Assembly (NCBI GenBank): GCA_016721945.1 | Contig: JADKHC010000010.1 | Location: 1 to 64,000 of the forward strand | Direction of reading: 5' to 3' | DNA: 64,000 nt | Source: Verrucomicrobiota bacterium | GTDB taxonomy: Bacteria > Verrucomicrobiota > Verrucomicrobiia > Opitutales > Opitutaceae | In this document: positions 37,432-46,432 of the stretch, in pieces | Numbering within the stretch: position 1 is the first letter of the stretch | How the letters are laid out: each line of letters starts with the position of its first letter | The notes under the pieces: model-generated | The model's database searches: none | What the model was told of the DNA's origin: nothing | Seen by the model: the letters and a program-made list of their open reading frames with translations, nothing else | Position numbers and translations under genes: made by a program

Positions 37432-37929
37432 ATGAAATGTATATTAAAAATCTGTATTTTGGCTGCCACAGTCTTGATTGTGCCTGCACGCGGCTTTGCC
37501 GGTGAGTATGCTATGTTGCATAATGCACAAAGGTCGGAGTGGTGGCTTGTGTTCCCGACGGAAGTAACAAATGGCAGGAAGCCTATTGGCGAGGCGTCAG
37601 CGATCGAAGTTGTAGATATTGTATGTGATGGGAAACTCATACAACCAGAGGAAACGCATGGGCATATAGATGAGTATCCATTGGAGTTTCCGGGTGGAGT
37701 GGGAAGTATTTATACCGTCTATGCGAAAGATTTTGACCTAAGAAAATGGGCAGCAGGAAAGCGCGTACCGGGGGTTCTTCACCACTATTCTCTAGATCCT
37801 AAGAGTGAAATCGTCACAGTCCGCTATCGCTTGCACTATAGGGTCTGGGAGGAGGCAAAGGTATCTGAGATCAATAAGCTTATTTCGTACGAGTGGGGTG
37901 CGCTGCGTAAGTCACATGAGAATCAGTAG
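37432..37929 (+). CDS. small secreted protein of unknown function
   Basis: From Met at 37432 the product is 165 residues with a clear signal peptide (MKCILKICILAATVLIVPARGFA, cleavage after FA likely). The mature part (EWWLVFPTEVTNGR, YTVYAKDFDLRKW) matches no family I know. An upstream ATG at 37411 would add seven residues. The DNA is distinctly poorer in GC than the flanking GH13 gene, suggesting recent arrival. Confidence 0.7.
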   Translation: MKCILKICILAATVLIVPARGFAGEYAMLHNAQRSEWWLVFPTEVTNGRKPIGEASAIEVVDIVCDGKLIQPEETHGHIDEYPLEFPGGVGSIYTVYAKDFDLRKWAAGKRVPGVLHHYSLDPKSEIVTVRYRLHYRVWEEAKVSEINKLISYEWGALRKSHENQ

Positions 37930-38295
37930 GGCTTCAGCGTTGGCGTGCGGGTTGGACGGGTAAATAATTGTGGCTCCAGAAAATCGCTGAAGCACGGAAC
38001 GGCGGAAGCGATGAATATTACCAACAGCCGCAAGCCTTCAGATTTTGAACAGAAGATAACAAAGAGAACGAAGGCCTGCTGGTACTTCCTGGATCTCTTC
38101 GTTACCTCCGTTTTCTTCTGTAAAATACAGAAAATTCAGACCAGCCACTATCAACTTCAGTATAAAAGCATAGGGGCATTAGTATAATTTTATTCTTCTT
38201 CCTTTCCGCTCCTCCGCGTTTCCGCGATCCTCCGAATTCCATTCACAGCTTTCTTGAGTATCGGACTGTCATTTCGAACTATGCTCGATGCAGTT
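37930..38295. other. gene-free AT-rich intergenic region
   Basis: About 365 bases of mixed, AT-rich sequence with no credible gene. It includes a TTCCGCTCCTCCGCGTTTCC stretch (about 38200) of the short repeated kind scattered through such genomes. It separates the accessory gene on the left from the end of the leftward pigment operon on the right. Confidence 0.4.
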
Positions 38296-39345
38296 TCAAA
38301 CGGCTTTCTTTAGCTTTTTGTAGAAGGCGATTTCTTTGGCGGCGAGGTCCAGGAGCAAGCCATGCAATAGGGGTAAATCTAGGTTCTCGCGGCCTTTGTT
38401 CATGCGGGCGGCGTGCAGGGCGAATTCGCGCCATTCGTCGCCGATGGTGGTGAGTTCGAGCGAGAGTTCCTGGAGGCGTGGGTTGTTTAGGAGTACGGCG
38501 CATTCCTGCAAAAACGCGGCGTAGAGGAAGCGGAAGCCGGCGCCGCCGGTGCCGATCTCTTCTTGCATGCGCACGATGTGGCCGATGAAGCGGCGGGTGT
38601 ATTCGAGGTCTTTTTCCGCTGGGAGCTTGAGCACGCGGCGCGCGAGAAGGCGAATACCACTGCAACCGACGTAGGGCAGTGGCACGTGCAGCATCATGAA
38701 GCAGTTCTTTTTGATGGCACCACGGAGCAGAGGCACGATGTCCACTTTGGGCACCGGGCCGTCGATGTAGTAGATCAGGCCTTTTGGCGCGAGGGCACCG
38801 CGGACGAAGCGGGCGCGTTGCAGGTCGGCGAGGGCGCAGCGTGTGGGGCTGTTGAAAACGGGATCGCTGATGAGGTACTCGTTTCCTTCGCGGCCGAAGG
38901 CGATGAGGTTATGCGCGTTGAAATGAAAGCGCATGTTCTCGGGAAAGTAGGGGAGAAAAAAGACCGAAGACTGGAGCCCGACGGGGCGGCCTTGATCGAG
39001 GAGTTCGTCGAGACGACGGCGTCCATCGGCGGAGGAGCGGAAGTTTTCGAAGCGGAGCGGTAGCTTCAGTCGACTCTTCACCCCTTTGAGGATCCAGCGA
39101 GGAATCATCCGATAGGCGATGAGCGGAAGCTGGTTGATCTTAACCAGCGGGATATAGGCAAACGAGAGCGACGCGCTAAGACCGAAGCACATGGCCTCGG
39201 AGACGGGGATTCCCTCGTGGTGAAGCAGTGAGGAAATGACGCCGCTCTCGCAGTGGGCGGACTGCCGGTGCTGAAAGGCGGTTTTCGCTGGTTCCGGTGT
39301 GGCGAGAGGAGGAGGCATCGGGAAGGCGGAGAATATTTCAGCCAA
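38296..39345 (-). CDS. BtrH-like (butirosin H N-terminal) protein of the pigment cluster
   Basis: The 349-residue product starts at TTG, overlapping the preceding gene by eight bases. It begins with a Cys-His-type region (HRQSAHCESGVISSLLHHEG) and continues FGLSASLSFAYIP, and FNAHNLIAFGREGNEYLISDPV, which fits the peptidase-C39/transglutaminase-like fold of BtrH-type N-terminal domains; BtrH transfers an acyl group from a carrier protein in butirosin biosynthesis. The C-terminal part is helical. Such proteins occur in flexirubin-type clusters, so it may move an acyl chain from the carrier protein; that is inference. Confidence 0.7.
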   Translation of the reverse strand: MAEIFSAFPMPPPLATPEPAKTAFQHRQSAHCESGVISSLLHHEGIPVSEAMCFGLSASLSFAYIPLVKINQLPLIAYRMIPRWILKGVKSRLKLPLRFENFRSSADGRRRLDELLDQGRPVGLQSSVFFLPYFPENMRFHFNAHNLIAFGREGNEYLISDPVFNSPTRCALADLQRARFVRGALAPKGLIYYIDGPVPKVDIVPLLRGAIKKNCFMMLHVPLPYVGCSGIRLLARRVLKLPAEKDLEYTRRFIGHIVRMQEEIGTGGAGFRFLYAAFLQECAVLLNNPRLQELSLELTTIGDEWREFALHAARMNKGRENLDLPLLHGLLLDLAAKEIAFYKKLKKAV

Positions 39346-39733
39346 GTTTCTGGAGTTGTGCGATGGTTAGGCCCAGCGCTTCGACGTAGCGTTCGAGTTG
39401 GCGCGGGCTGAGGTTGGCGAAGCCTTTGGCGGTGAGGTGACGGCGAACGCGCCAGCGCCAGAAGCCGGTGGCCGAGGCCAGCGTGGGCAGGTCCATACGA
39501 AGGCGGAACATGTGATATTCGAGCGGGCTCGATTCGCCGCGCAGGGCGCGCTGGCGGGCGTCTTCGGCGAGTCGTGCGAACCAGGCGACAGCTTCCTCGG
39601 TCACGGTGATTTCGGCTTCGTCACCACCGGATTGGGCGATGAGGTAGTGACCGTCTTTGTCTACAACGTAGACAGCTTTGCGCTGACCTTCGAGGAGTGG
39701 AGCACCTTGTTGTGGAACTTCGTCGGGGCGCAT
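39338..39733 (-). CDS. small helical protein of the pigment cluster, unknown function
   Basis: The 131-residue protein starts within the darB-like stop (TGATG) and overlaps the BtrH-like start. The N-terminal 45 residues (EGQRKAVYVVDKDGHYLIA) form a beta-like segment; the C-terminal half (FWRWRVRRHLTAKGFANLSPRQLERYVEALGL) looks like a helix-turn-helix. I do not recognise the family. Tight overlap on both sides ties it to the DarA/DarB-type pathway. Confidence 0.7.
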   Translation of the reverse strand: MRPDEVPQQGAPLLEGQRKAVYVVDKDGHYLIAQSGGDEAEITVTEEAVAWFARLAEDARQRALRGESSPLEYHMFRLRMDLPTLASATGFWRWRVRRHLTAKGFANLSPRQLERYVEALGLTIAQLQKLG

Positions 39734-40881
39734 CAGACGACGGTCAGGTGAAGATAGGCGCTGCTGAAACGGCCGGACTCCGGCACGAAGCCGAGAATGC
39801 GCTGGCCGGGCTGCAAACGACCGCTGCGGACGAGGTCGTCGAGCATGACAAAGAAGGAGGCGGCGCCGCTGTTGCCGCGCGTGGCGAGATTGGTGAACCA
39901 GCGTTCTTGTGGAATGCCGAGGCCGAGCTTTTCGAGTCCTTCAGCCATGGGCTGGCGGAAAAATTCCGACGACATGTGCGGGACGAACCAATCGATATCT
40001 TTTGCGCGCAGGCCGCGTTTTTTCGCGATCTTGGCGAGTGGTTTCGTGAGGCAGTATTCGACGACGTTGGCGTTGAGAATTTTTACGTCCTGTTTGACCG
40101 CGAGTACGGACTGGCGGCCGAGTTCTTCGTGGGTGTAGCGCGCCCAGCCGGTGAGCGTGCCGTCGTCGTTTTTCACTGCGCCGGCGTACATGCAGACGGG
40201 CATTTCGTTCGCGTAGGAAGTGATGTCGATCCAGTCGATGCGCAGGCTGAGGCCGGAGGAATTGGGACGATCCTGAAGGAGCATCGCACCGGCGGCGTCG
40301 GAGAGCATCCAGCGCAGGAAATCTTTTTCGAAGGCGAGTTCGGGCCGGGCTTCGAGTTCGGCGACCTGTTGCTCGGTCTCGGCGGCGTAGCGGGTCGACT
40401 TCAACACGATGGAGCCGGTGTCGGAGCCGGTAGCGACGGCGTTGGGAAATTCGCCGGAGCGCACGGCGAGCCAGGCGTATTTTAACGCGGTGGCTCCGGC
40501 GGCGCAGATGCCGGTGGTGGAAATGACTTCGCAGGCGGGGTTGCCGAGTTCGCCGTGGACCATGACACCATGGTTCGGCATGAGCTGGTCGGCGATGGAA
40601 GTGCCGGTCGAGAGACAGGCGATGTCGTTGAGTTTAAAATTGTCGTCAGTGAGACCGCGCACGGCTTCGGCAGTGAGCTGGGCGTTGGTGTAGCGGACTT
40701 CGCCGGTCTTCGGATCGATGGCGTAGTGGCGCAACTTGATGCCGTTGCTACGCAAAGTAATTTTACGGGTACGCGATGGTTTTGGTCCGGTCATCCCGAG
40801 CACGGACTCCATCGAGTCGTTGTCCACCGCGGCGAGCGGCAGAAAAGAGGAGGTTCGGGTGATGTAGACAACGTTACTCAT
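39733..40881 (-). CDS. darB: DarB-like ketosynthase (KAS III type) for dialkylresorcinol formation
   Basis: The 382-residue protein is thiolase-fold. The start MSNVVYITRTSSFLP at 40881 overlaps the darA-like stop by eight bases. Seen: STTGICAAGATALKYAW with the active Cys, VPHMSSEFF with the His position, and NLATRGNSGAASFFVML with the Asn position of KAS III enzymes. The N-terminal text (DNDSMESVLGMTGPKPSRTRK, then RSNGIKLRHYAIDP) resembles DarB/flexirubin ketosynthases, which join two acyl chains to form a cyclohexanedione intermediate. Partner of the preceding gene. Confidence 0.78.
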   Translation of the reverse strand: MSNVVYITRTSSFLPLAAVDNDSMESVLGMTGPKPSRTRKITLRSNGIKLRHYAIDPKTGEVRYTNAQLTAEAVRGLTDDNFKLNDIACLSTGTSIADQLMPNHGVMVHGELGNPACEVISTTGICAAGATALKYAWLAVRSGEFPNAVATGSDTGSIVLKSTRYAAETEQQVAELEARPELAFEKDFLRWMLSDAAGAMLLQDRPNSSGLSLRIDWIDITSYANEMPVCMYAGAVKNDDGTLTGWARYTHEELGRQSVLAVKQDVKILNANVVEYCLTKPLAKIAKKRGLRAKDIDWFVPHMSSEFFRQPMAEGLEKLGLGIPQERWFTNLATRGNSGAASFFVMLDDLVRSGRLQPGQRILGFVPESGRFSSAYLHLTVV

Positions 40882-41824
40882 TGAACAAAGCCAGGCGGGA
40901 GGAATCGGAGCCGGAGGGTTGCTCAAAATAGGAGCGTGCGGCCGCGAGTTTTTTGCACAAGAGCGGCCTCAGCGCAGCCTTGAGCAGCATGGACACCGGG
41001 AGGACAGTTAGGATAAGGCACACCAAGAATACCAGATAAAATACGAGAGCGGCACGGCGCAATGGAGCCCCAGGCCGACCGAGTGCCCGGAGCAGACGGG
41101 CCCAGATGCGGAAGCTGCGCTTGCCAACTTTTTCGCTGGCGATGAGACGGTCGTCGACCACGCAAGCGCGCAGGCCGTGGAGCATGGGCGCGTTTTGTTT
41201 TTCTTCGTCGTTCCTCAACGCTTCGCGCAGAGCCAGCCCGAAACGACGACTACCGGCAATATCTTCGGCGGTGACGCCGGCCGCAGGGAAGCCCCAGAAA
41301 GCACCTTTGCGACCGGTCAATAGCCAGCGGGGCGTCGTGATAAACGTGGCGAAGGCGCTACCGCGATCGACGAGGGCGATGTGATCGCGGTGGTTCGCAC
41401 CGGCAGCGGTGAGTTCCTGCTTCACGACTTCCTGTGCCATGAGCCACATGTTGCGACAGGCGGTGACGGTGACGACGGGTTTACCTTTGATCAGCTGGCG
41501 TCCAGCCGCGCTGCGCAGAAACCCCATGAGCACGGGCGCGGGTGAAAGGAACCAGATGGGATAGCCAAGAATCACGAGGTCAAAATCGCCGGACGCTTCT
41601 ACGCTAAGCGGTGCGAGTTCCGGCGATTCGCCTGCGACGGATTCTGGAAATGCGTCCATGAATTGCCAGAACGGCCAGGGAAAAGGATATGCTGGCCGTG
41701 GCTGGAGTCTTTCGCGCACGACCACGACGCCCGAACCATCCGCCAGCAACGGTGCAAGCAGCGCATCCAGCACGGCGGAGAGCTGGCCGGTTTGCGAGAA
41801 CTCGACGACGAGGATTTTTTTCAT
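40874..41824 (-). CDS. darA: DarA-like dialkylresorcinol condensing/aromatising enzyme
   Basis: The 316-residue protein starts with a flavodoxin-like fold (KKILVVEFSQTGQLSAVLDALL, then LVILGYPIWFLSPAPVLMGF) and carries a hydrophobic segment near its C-terminus (residues about 260-290). PFPWPFWQFMDAFPES in the first third is, as I recall, typical of DarA, the enzyme that works with DarB to make dialkylresorcinols and flexirubins. It overlaps the decayed radical-SAM gene upstream (ATGA) and darB downstream. Confidence 0.78.
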   Translation of the reverse strand: MKKILVVEFSQTGQLSAVLDALLAPLLADGSGVVVVRERLQPRPAYPFPWPFWQFMDAFPESVAGESPELAPLSVEASGDFDLVILGYPIWFLSPAPVLMGFLRSAAGRQLIKGKPVVTVTACRNMWLMAQEVVKQELTAAGANHRDHIALVDRGSAFATFITTPRWLLTGRKGAFWGFPAAGVTAEDIAGSRRFGLALREALRNDEEKQNAPMLHGLRACVVDDRLIASEKVGKRSFRIWARLLRALGRPGAPLRRAALVFYLVFLVCLILTVLPVSMLLKAALRPLLCKKLAAARSYFEQPSGSDSSRLALFNE

Positions 41825-42494
41825 TGCGCGAATAGGGGCGACGGCTTGGGCGTGGCACGAGGTTCGGTGGCTCGCACGAGATTACGCGGCTGGTGCGGGT
41901 GGGGTGGAAAATCGCCGCCGAGGCGCGCAAGTTTTTTTCGGCTGGCGTTGAAGTAGCGGCCGGCCTGCACGGCCTGAAAGCTGTGGCGTGCGATGGGCCA
42001 GAGACTCCAGCGGTGTTCCCAGATGCGCCGAGCGAAACGGCGTTGGTAGGCACTGCCGTGATAGAAGCGGCGCAGGTGCCAGTTGTAGAGGTTATCCATT
42101 TCGGTCCGGCTGGAAAAACCGCGAGGCTGAAAGGTGAAGTTGACGCAGTTCATACGCCGCCAGTCTTTGTTGAAATCGCCCTCCTGGCCGTTTTTGCACT
42201 CGTCCCAAATGGGTGCGCCGTACATCGGGCTGAACTTGGTCATGTTCATATCGATGAGGCGGAGAATCCGACGAGCTCGGGCTTGGTGGCGAGGATGGCG
42301 TCGACGTTGGTCTCAAGTCCGCGTGGTGCAACCGGCCCGAGGCAATCATGCACCGCGGTCGGATGTCCGTGTTTTTCCAACCAAGCCGCCAGCGTCAGAA
42401 TCCCGATCGGTGCCATCCGGTTCGCCAACACCGTGAAGTCGGGTTGCCCGGGGATGAAATTAAATCCGGCGGGATGGACGAGGGTGATGCGCAT
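41821..42494 (-). pseudogene. B12-binding radical-SAM protein with internal deletion
   Basis: The first part (42494-42246) encodes a cobalamin-binding-type domain: MRITLVHPAGFNF, MAPIGILTLAAWLEKHGHP and PELVGFSAS. It then stops. The second part (to 41821) in another frame carries MNMTKFSPMYGAPIWDEC and the C-terminal region of the same type of protein. The middle, where the radical-SAM CxxxCxxC core belongs, is absent and the frame changes near 42250. This is an internally deleted, frame-broken remnant. It still overlaps the darA-like start (ATGA), so it was once first in this operon; promoter and transcript may persist through it. Confidence 0.75.
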
Positions 42495-42548
42495 GACGGG
42501 TGAAAAGTAACGTCGCGATGTGATGCCGTACGGCGTGGCTGGACGCAA

Positions 42549-42688
42549 GCCGTTCGGTGTTGTGCCACCATTCGTGTGAACGCCCGCTTTCTCCCGTTGT
42601 ATCCACGTTTTATCGACTGCGGTTTTTTTGTGTCTCCGGGCTTGCCGCGCCTAAATCCTTAGTGTGACTATGAACGGAAAGCATTCGC
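42549..42688. promoter_or_regulatory. divergent promoter region of the pigment operons
   Basis: This stretch between the leftward and rightward operons holds a T-rich patch (near 42625) and must contain both promoters. I cannot assign -35/-10 boxes with confidence. A GGAAAG site lies seven bases before the carrier-protein start. Confidence 0.45.
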
Positions 42689-42949
42689 ATGACTGACCCG
42701 TTAATTTCACGCCTCAAAACCCTAATTATTGACACCCTTCATCTTGATGGTGTCACGCCGGCCGATATTGACGAAACCGCGCCTTTGATTGGCTCGGGGT
42801 TGGCGTTGGACTCGATCGACGCCTTGGAGCTCGTGGTTAAGATTGAGAAAGAATTTGGCATCAAGATCGGTAGCAGCGAGGAATCGCGTAACGCACTTAG
42901 CAGTGTAAACAGCCTCGCCGAGTTTATCCGGACTCGTACTGGGAAATAA
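42689..42949 (+). CDS. acyl carrier protein
   Basis: The 86-residue protein has the four-helix carrier layout with the phosphopantetheine Ser in GLALDSIDALEL (about residue 40) and KIEKEFGIKI in helix III. It begins the rightward operon, followed by ketosynthase genes, so it is probably the dedicated carrier for polyene chain building rather than the FabF-linked housekeeping one. Confidence 0.88.
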   Translation: MTDPLISRLKTLIIDTLHLDGVTPADIDETAPLIGSGLALDSIDALELVVKIEKEFGIKIGSSEESRNALSSVNSLAEFIRTRTGK

Positions 42950-42989
42950 TCCATCTTCATCCCGTTTACGCTCCTGTAGCTTACCCCGA

Positions 42990-44105
42990 ATGGCTGGATC
43001 CATCGCTTCTGGAACCGTGTTTCTGAAGGCTTGTGATTGTCTCACGCCTTTTGGCCACTCTGCGGAAACGTTGGCGGCCTTGCTTCGTGGCGAACGTGCG
43101 CTGCAACCTAGTCCGGTGCTGGGGCGCGAAGGCGGCGACGCTGTTCCGCTGGCCTTGCTGCCGGGCCGTGCGCTTGACGAGACGACACCGCCTTCGTGGC
43201 TCGCGGCGGTGCAGGCTTTGCTGGCTCCGGTGAACGCTGCGGGCTGGGGGACGGCGCGCCGCCCCGTTTTTGTCACAAGCAGTAATTTTGGCGCTGGCAG
43301 CTTGTACGCGTATCGCCGCTCGGGCGATGCCGCGCACATGGGATTCGGTGCGCTGGTTAACTCTGTCGGCTGGTTGCGCAAACAACTGGGCTGGCAGGAA
43401 AACGTAACCATTTTCTCCCACGCCTGTGTGTCCGCGCATCTCGGCCTGTTGCAGGCGTCGCGTGTGGTGGAAGTCGGGCTGGCGGATGAGGCGCTGGTTT
43501 TCTCCTTTGATTTTCTCAGCCCATTTGTCAGCGGAGGTTTTCACGCGCTGAAAATTCTCAACGCCGATTTTCCGGCGCCCTACATGAATCGCGCGACGGG
43601 TTCGATCGGTTTGGGCGATGGCGCTGGTTATGCCGTGCTGACGCGTGCGGGCGGTGATTTTACCATCTCGGCCCAGTCGATGCATAACGAAATGCATCAT
43701 TTCACCGCTAACCAGCCGGGTGGAGTTGGTTTTGAAGCCTGTCTGGCTCCGCTCGCGAAACAAGTGGCTGGCCGACGTCTTTGGCTGAAGGGCCACGGCA
43801 CCGGTACGCTTGAGGCCGGGCGGATGGAATCAGGAGCCTTTGCCAAGATTTTTCCCGGTGCGCCGCTGGTTGGCTGGAAGGGCAGTCTCGGTCACACGCT
43901 TGGTAGCTGTGGACTGGTTGAGCTCGCGATCGCCCGTGCCGCGCTCATGCAGGGTCGCACACCGGGCACGATTGGCTGTAGTGCGCCGAGCTTCACGGCT
44001 GAAGTCGCACTGGAATCTTTCGCCAACGACAACTACGACGGCGTGATCTGCGCCAGCAACGCCTTCGGCGGTGCGCATGCCGCGCTGCTTCTCAGCCATG
44101 CTTGA
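42990..44105 (+). CDS. beta-ketoacyl-ACP synthase (KAS II-type, aryl-polyene style)
   Basis: The 371-residue condensing enzyme has active Cys in SHACVSAHLGLL (near 145), His in LKGHGTGTLEAG and the Lys/His of WKGSLGHTLGSCGLVE, and NAFGGAHAALLL at the end: a complete Cys-His-His triad. The N-terminus (CDCLTPFG) matches the KAS fold. The next gene encodes a chain-length-factor-like partner, as in aryl polyene clusters where a ketosynthase pair extends the chain. Confidence 0.85.
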   Translation: MAGSIASGTVFLKACDCLTPFGHSAETLAALLRGERALQPSPVLGREGGDAVPLALLPGRALDETTPPSWLAAVQALLAPVNAAGWGTARRPVFVTSSNFGAGSLYAYRRSGDAAHMGFGALVNSVGWLRKQLGWQENVTIFSHACVSAHLGLLQASRVVEVGLADEALVFSFDFLSPFVSGGFHALKILNADFPAPYMNRATGSIGLGDGAGYAVLTRAGGDFTISAQSMHNEMHHFTANQPGGVGFEACLAPLAKQVAGRRLWLKGHGTGTLEAGRMESGAFAKIFPGAPLVGWKGSLGHTLGSCGLVELAIARAALMQGRTPGTIGCSAPSFTAEVALESFANDNYDGVICASNAFGGAHAALLLSHA

Positions 44106-44751
44106 ACGTTTCATCCAGCTCCTTCACACCGACGACGCAGGCAGCGAGACGCTGGCGGAAACGCGCGAACGCCTAAAGGGCTCGTTCGCACTGGGCGCTA
44201 CGCGCCGCATGACGCAGCTTGGCATGGTTGTTGGTTCGGCAATCAATAAACTCGAACCGCTTGCCACCGATACACTCGTGTACGCCTCGACTTTTGCCGA
44301 GAGCCGTTCGCTCGAAAGTTACCTCGACAGTTTTCCCACTGCGAGCCCGACGCTTTTTCAAACTTCGATCCATCCGAGCGGCGCGCAACAAGCTTTGATT
44401 GGCCGCCAGCGCAGCCTCGGCGAAGTGTTTTCTCACTCCGGCGTGGAGCAGATGCCAGCGCAAGCGCTCCTGACGGCTATGCTGGCACCGGCCGCCCGCG
44501 TGATTCTGTGCGGTGGCGAGGAACGCGGCACCTGGCTCGTCGACTTCCAGTCGGCTCAAGACCGAACCTTCGGTTATGCGCTTGCACTCACGCGTGAATC
44601 TGGCCCAGCGCCACTGGGCCGCCTGGCGCTTTTATCCTCGGAAGAGACGAGCCGGTTAACTCCTGCGGCTTGGTTCGACTTATTGCACCAGCGCCGTGCG
44701 CTCGACGGCCCGATCGCCTTGGGCTGGCGCTTGCAGCTCAACTGGTCGTGA
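44098..44751 (+). CDS. chain-length-factor-like ketosynthase partner
   Basis: The 217-residue protein starts inside the ketosynthase stop (eight-base overlap). RRMTQLGMVVGSAIN, LVYASTFAESRSLESYL and ASPTLFQTSIHPSGAQQ match the short beta-ketoacyl synthase N-terminal-like family found with aryl polyene ketosynthases, in which SPT-x-F is followed by an S-x-H motif and the active Cys is missing. It is taken to form a heterodimer with the preceding enzyme; that role is inferred from related clusters. Confidence 0.72.
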   Translation: MLERFIQLLHTDDAGSETLAETRERLKGSFALGATRRMTQLGMVVGSAINKLEPLATDTLVYASTFAESRSLESYLDSFPTASPTLFQTSIHPSGAQQALIGRQRSLGEVFSHSGVEQMPAQALLTAMLAPAARVILCGGEERGTWLVDFQSAQDRTFGYALALTRESGPAPLGRLALLSSEETSRLTPAAWFDLLHQRRALDGPIALGWRLQLNWS

Positions 44752-45683
44752 ACCCGGAGACCTCAGTTCAGCCTCCTGCCGCCCGTCAGCCCCGCAATCC
44801 GGGACCCAGCTGGGGCTATCAATTTCTGCGTATTGCCGACCGGGTGGTGCCGGAGATCATTTTTAGGCCTATGCGTGGGATCGGCACGGCGTTCGCGATG
44901 GCGGGCATGCCCGCCGAGCGGCGGCATTCGCGCGAATATCTTTCGCTCGTGCTCGCACGGAAGCCGAAGCTGCTCGATGTGTGGCGGCATTTTTTCGCCT
45001 TTGAGGAAGCGCTCATGGACAAGCTCCGCGCGGCGAACGGCAAGATCCTGCCTTGTACCTATGGCGATGGTTCGTCGGATTGCACGCCCTGGCTGAAGGG
45101 CGAACTTCCGCTTTTGCTAGGTACTTTCCATGTCGGGGCCTCGGATCTGACCGGGTTTTTGCTCGGCGGGTACATGAAGCATCCCACTTATCTGGTTCGG
45201 CAAAGGGTGGGGAATTCCCATGACACGGAGCAGCTGGCCGCCCGCTATCGCGACCGGCTCCACTTTGTGTGGGTGAACAACCCTGACGAAATCATCTTTG
45301 CGCTTAAGGATGCGGCGGCGGGACCGGCTGCGATCGCGATGCAATGCGACCGCGTGGGCTTCAGTGCACGCACGGAGTCTTTCGATTTTCTCGGTGCGAA
45401 ACGTCTTTTCCCGGTCACGATTTATTACCTCGCGTGGATTTTCAAACGCGCGGTGATTCTGTCGGTTGGCATGCCGACGGAGACCGGCGCTGAGTTGTTT
45501 GCTTCGCCGACTTTTACGCCGATACCGGAGGAATCGCGCGCAGCATTCATGGTGCGGGCGCGTGAGCATTTTCAAGCGTTCCTCCACCAACTGGAAACGC
45601 TCCTGCGTAAACAGCCTTATCAGTGGTTCAACTTCACGCCGCTTAACCCCCCAGTACCGGCAAATCCGGTGGACCGTTCATGA
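44748..45683 (+). CDS. LpxL/HtrB-like lipid acyltransferase
   Basis: The 311-residue product starts at a GTG overlapping the previous stop (GTGA). LLGTFHVGASDLTGFLLGG carries a His-x-Gly-x-x-Asp version of the HX4D-type motif of lysophospholipid/lipid A acyltransferases, and AAIAMQCDRVGFSARTESFDFLGAKRLFP matches the later D-R and FFG-like segments of that family. It may attach the polyene or another acyl chain to a lipid anchor; inferred from its place in the operon. Confidence 0.78.
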   Translation: MNPETSVQPPAARQPRNPGPSWGYQFLRIADRVVPEIIFRPMRGIGTAFAMAGMPAERRHSREYLSLVLARKPKLLDVWRHFFAFEEALMDKLRAANGKILPCTYGDGSSDCTPWLKGELPLLLGTFHVGASDLTGFLLGGYMKHPTYLVRQRVGNSHDTEQLAARYRDRLHFVWVNNPDEIIFALKDAAAGPAAIAMQCDRVGFSARTESFDFLGAKRLFPVTIYYLAWIFKRAVILSVGMPTETGAELFASPTFTPIPEESRAAFMVRAREHFQAFLHQLETLLRKQPYQWFNFTPLNPPVPANPVDRS

Positions 45684-46432
45684 TCGCGGCGTTGAAAAAA
45701 GCATACTACGTCACGACCTACCTGCTCTCCTGGTGGTGGTTTTTCTCTGTGGGTTTTCTGCTCAATCTTGGCTCGCTGCCGCTGCTCCTGTTGCCGCGCA
45801 GCGAATCGCGTGGACGGCGGATGCGCACGGTGATCCGCAGGCTTTTCGCGTTGTGGGTTTGGTGGTTCAATGCGTGCGGAGTCGTGCGGGTGCGCTGGCT
45901 TGGATTTAACGAACCGCTCCCCACCGGCTGCATTTATATCGCGAATCATCCCACCTTGGTCGATGCTCCGATCCTGCTCGCACGGTTGCCCGACACGATC
46001 TGTATTTTCAAACCCGCGTTGCTGCGCAATCCCGTGATCGGTCCACCCGCCATCATGGCTGGTTATGTGGCTGGCGAGTCCGGCGTGGATTTGGTGCGGG
46101 AGATCGCCGGTGAAATCGCGCAAGGTAAGTCGTTACTTGTTTTTCCCGAAGGTACGCGAACGGGGGCAGGCCTTACACTCGGACCGGTCAAGCCGGGTTT
46201 TGCGCTGATCGCAGCGCGTGCCCATGCCCCGGTTCAATTGCTCATCATTCGTTCAACTCCGGACCTTGTGACGCGAGGCCGTTCTTGGTGGCGTCCTCCG
46301 GCGATTCAGCCCTCGACGATTGAAATCACGCTCGACCGTCGTTGGGAATACGATCCTGACAATACGCCGGCCCAACTTTCAAAAGAGGTGGAATTGCATC
46401 TGTTGAAGGTGCTCCGCTCTGGTGCCGTATGA
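45680..46432 (+). CDS. PlsC-like 1-acylglycerol-3-phosphate-type acyltransferase
   Basis: The 250-residue protein has an N-terminal membrane segment (residues 14-40), the acyltransferase motif ANHPTLVDAPILL (NHxxxxD form, near residue 92) and FPEGTRTGAG (motif III), followed by a C-terminal cytoplasmic part. It starts within the preceding stop (ATGA). Paired LpxL- and PlsC-like enzymes are common in aryl polyene clusters. Confidence 0.85.
   Translation: MIAALKKAYYVTTYLLSWWWFFSVGFLLNLGSLPLLLLPRSESRGRRMRTVIRRLFALWVWWFNACGVVRVRWLGFNEPLPTGCIYIANHPTLVDAPILLARLPDTICIFKPALLRNPVIGPPAIMAGYVAGESGVDLVREIAGEIAQGKSLLVFPEGTRTGAGLTLGPVKPGFALIAARAHAPVQLLIIRSTPDLVTRGRSWWRPPAIQPSTIEITLDRRWEYDPDNTPAQLSKEVELHLLKVLRSGAV

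Noticed and set aside
42246..42548. separate small cobalamin-domain protein
   Set aside because: The frame ends abruptly where the rest of a radical-SAM protein continues in another frame, so it is better explained as part of a deleted gene.
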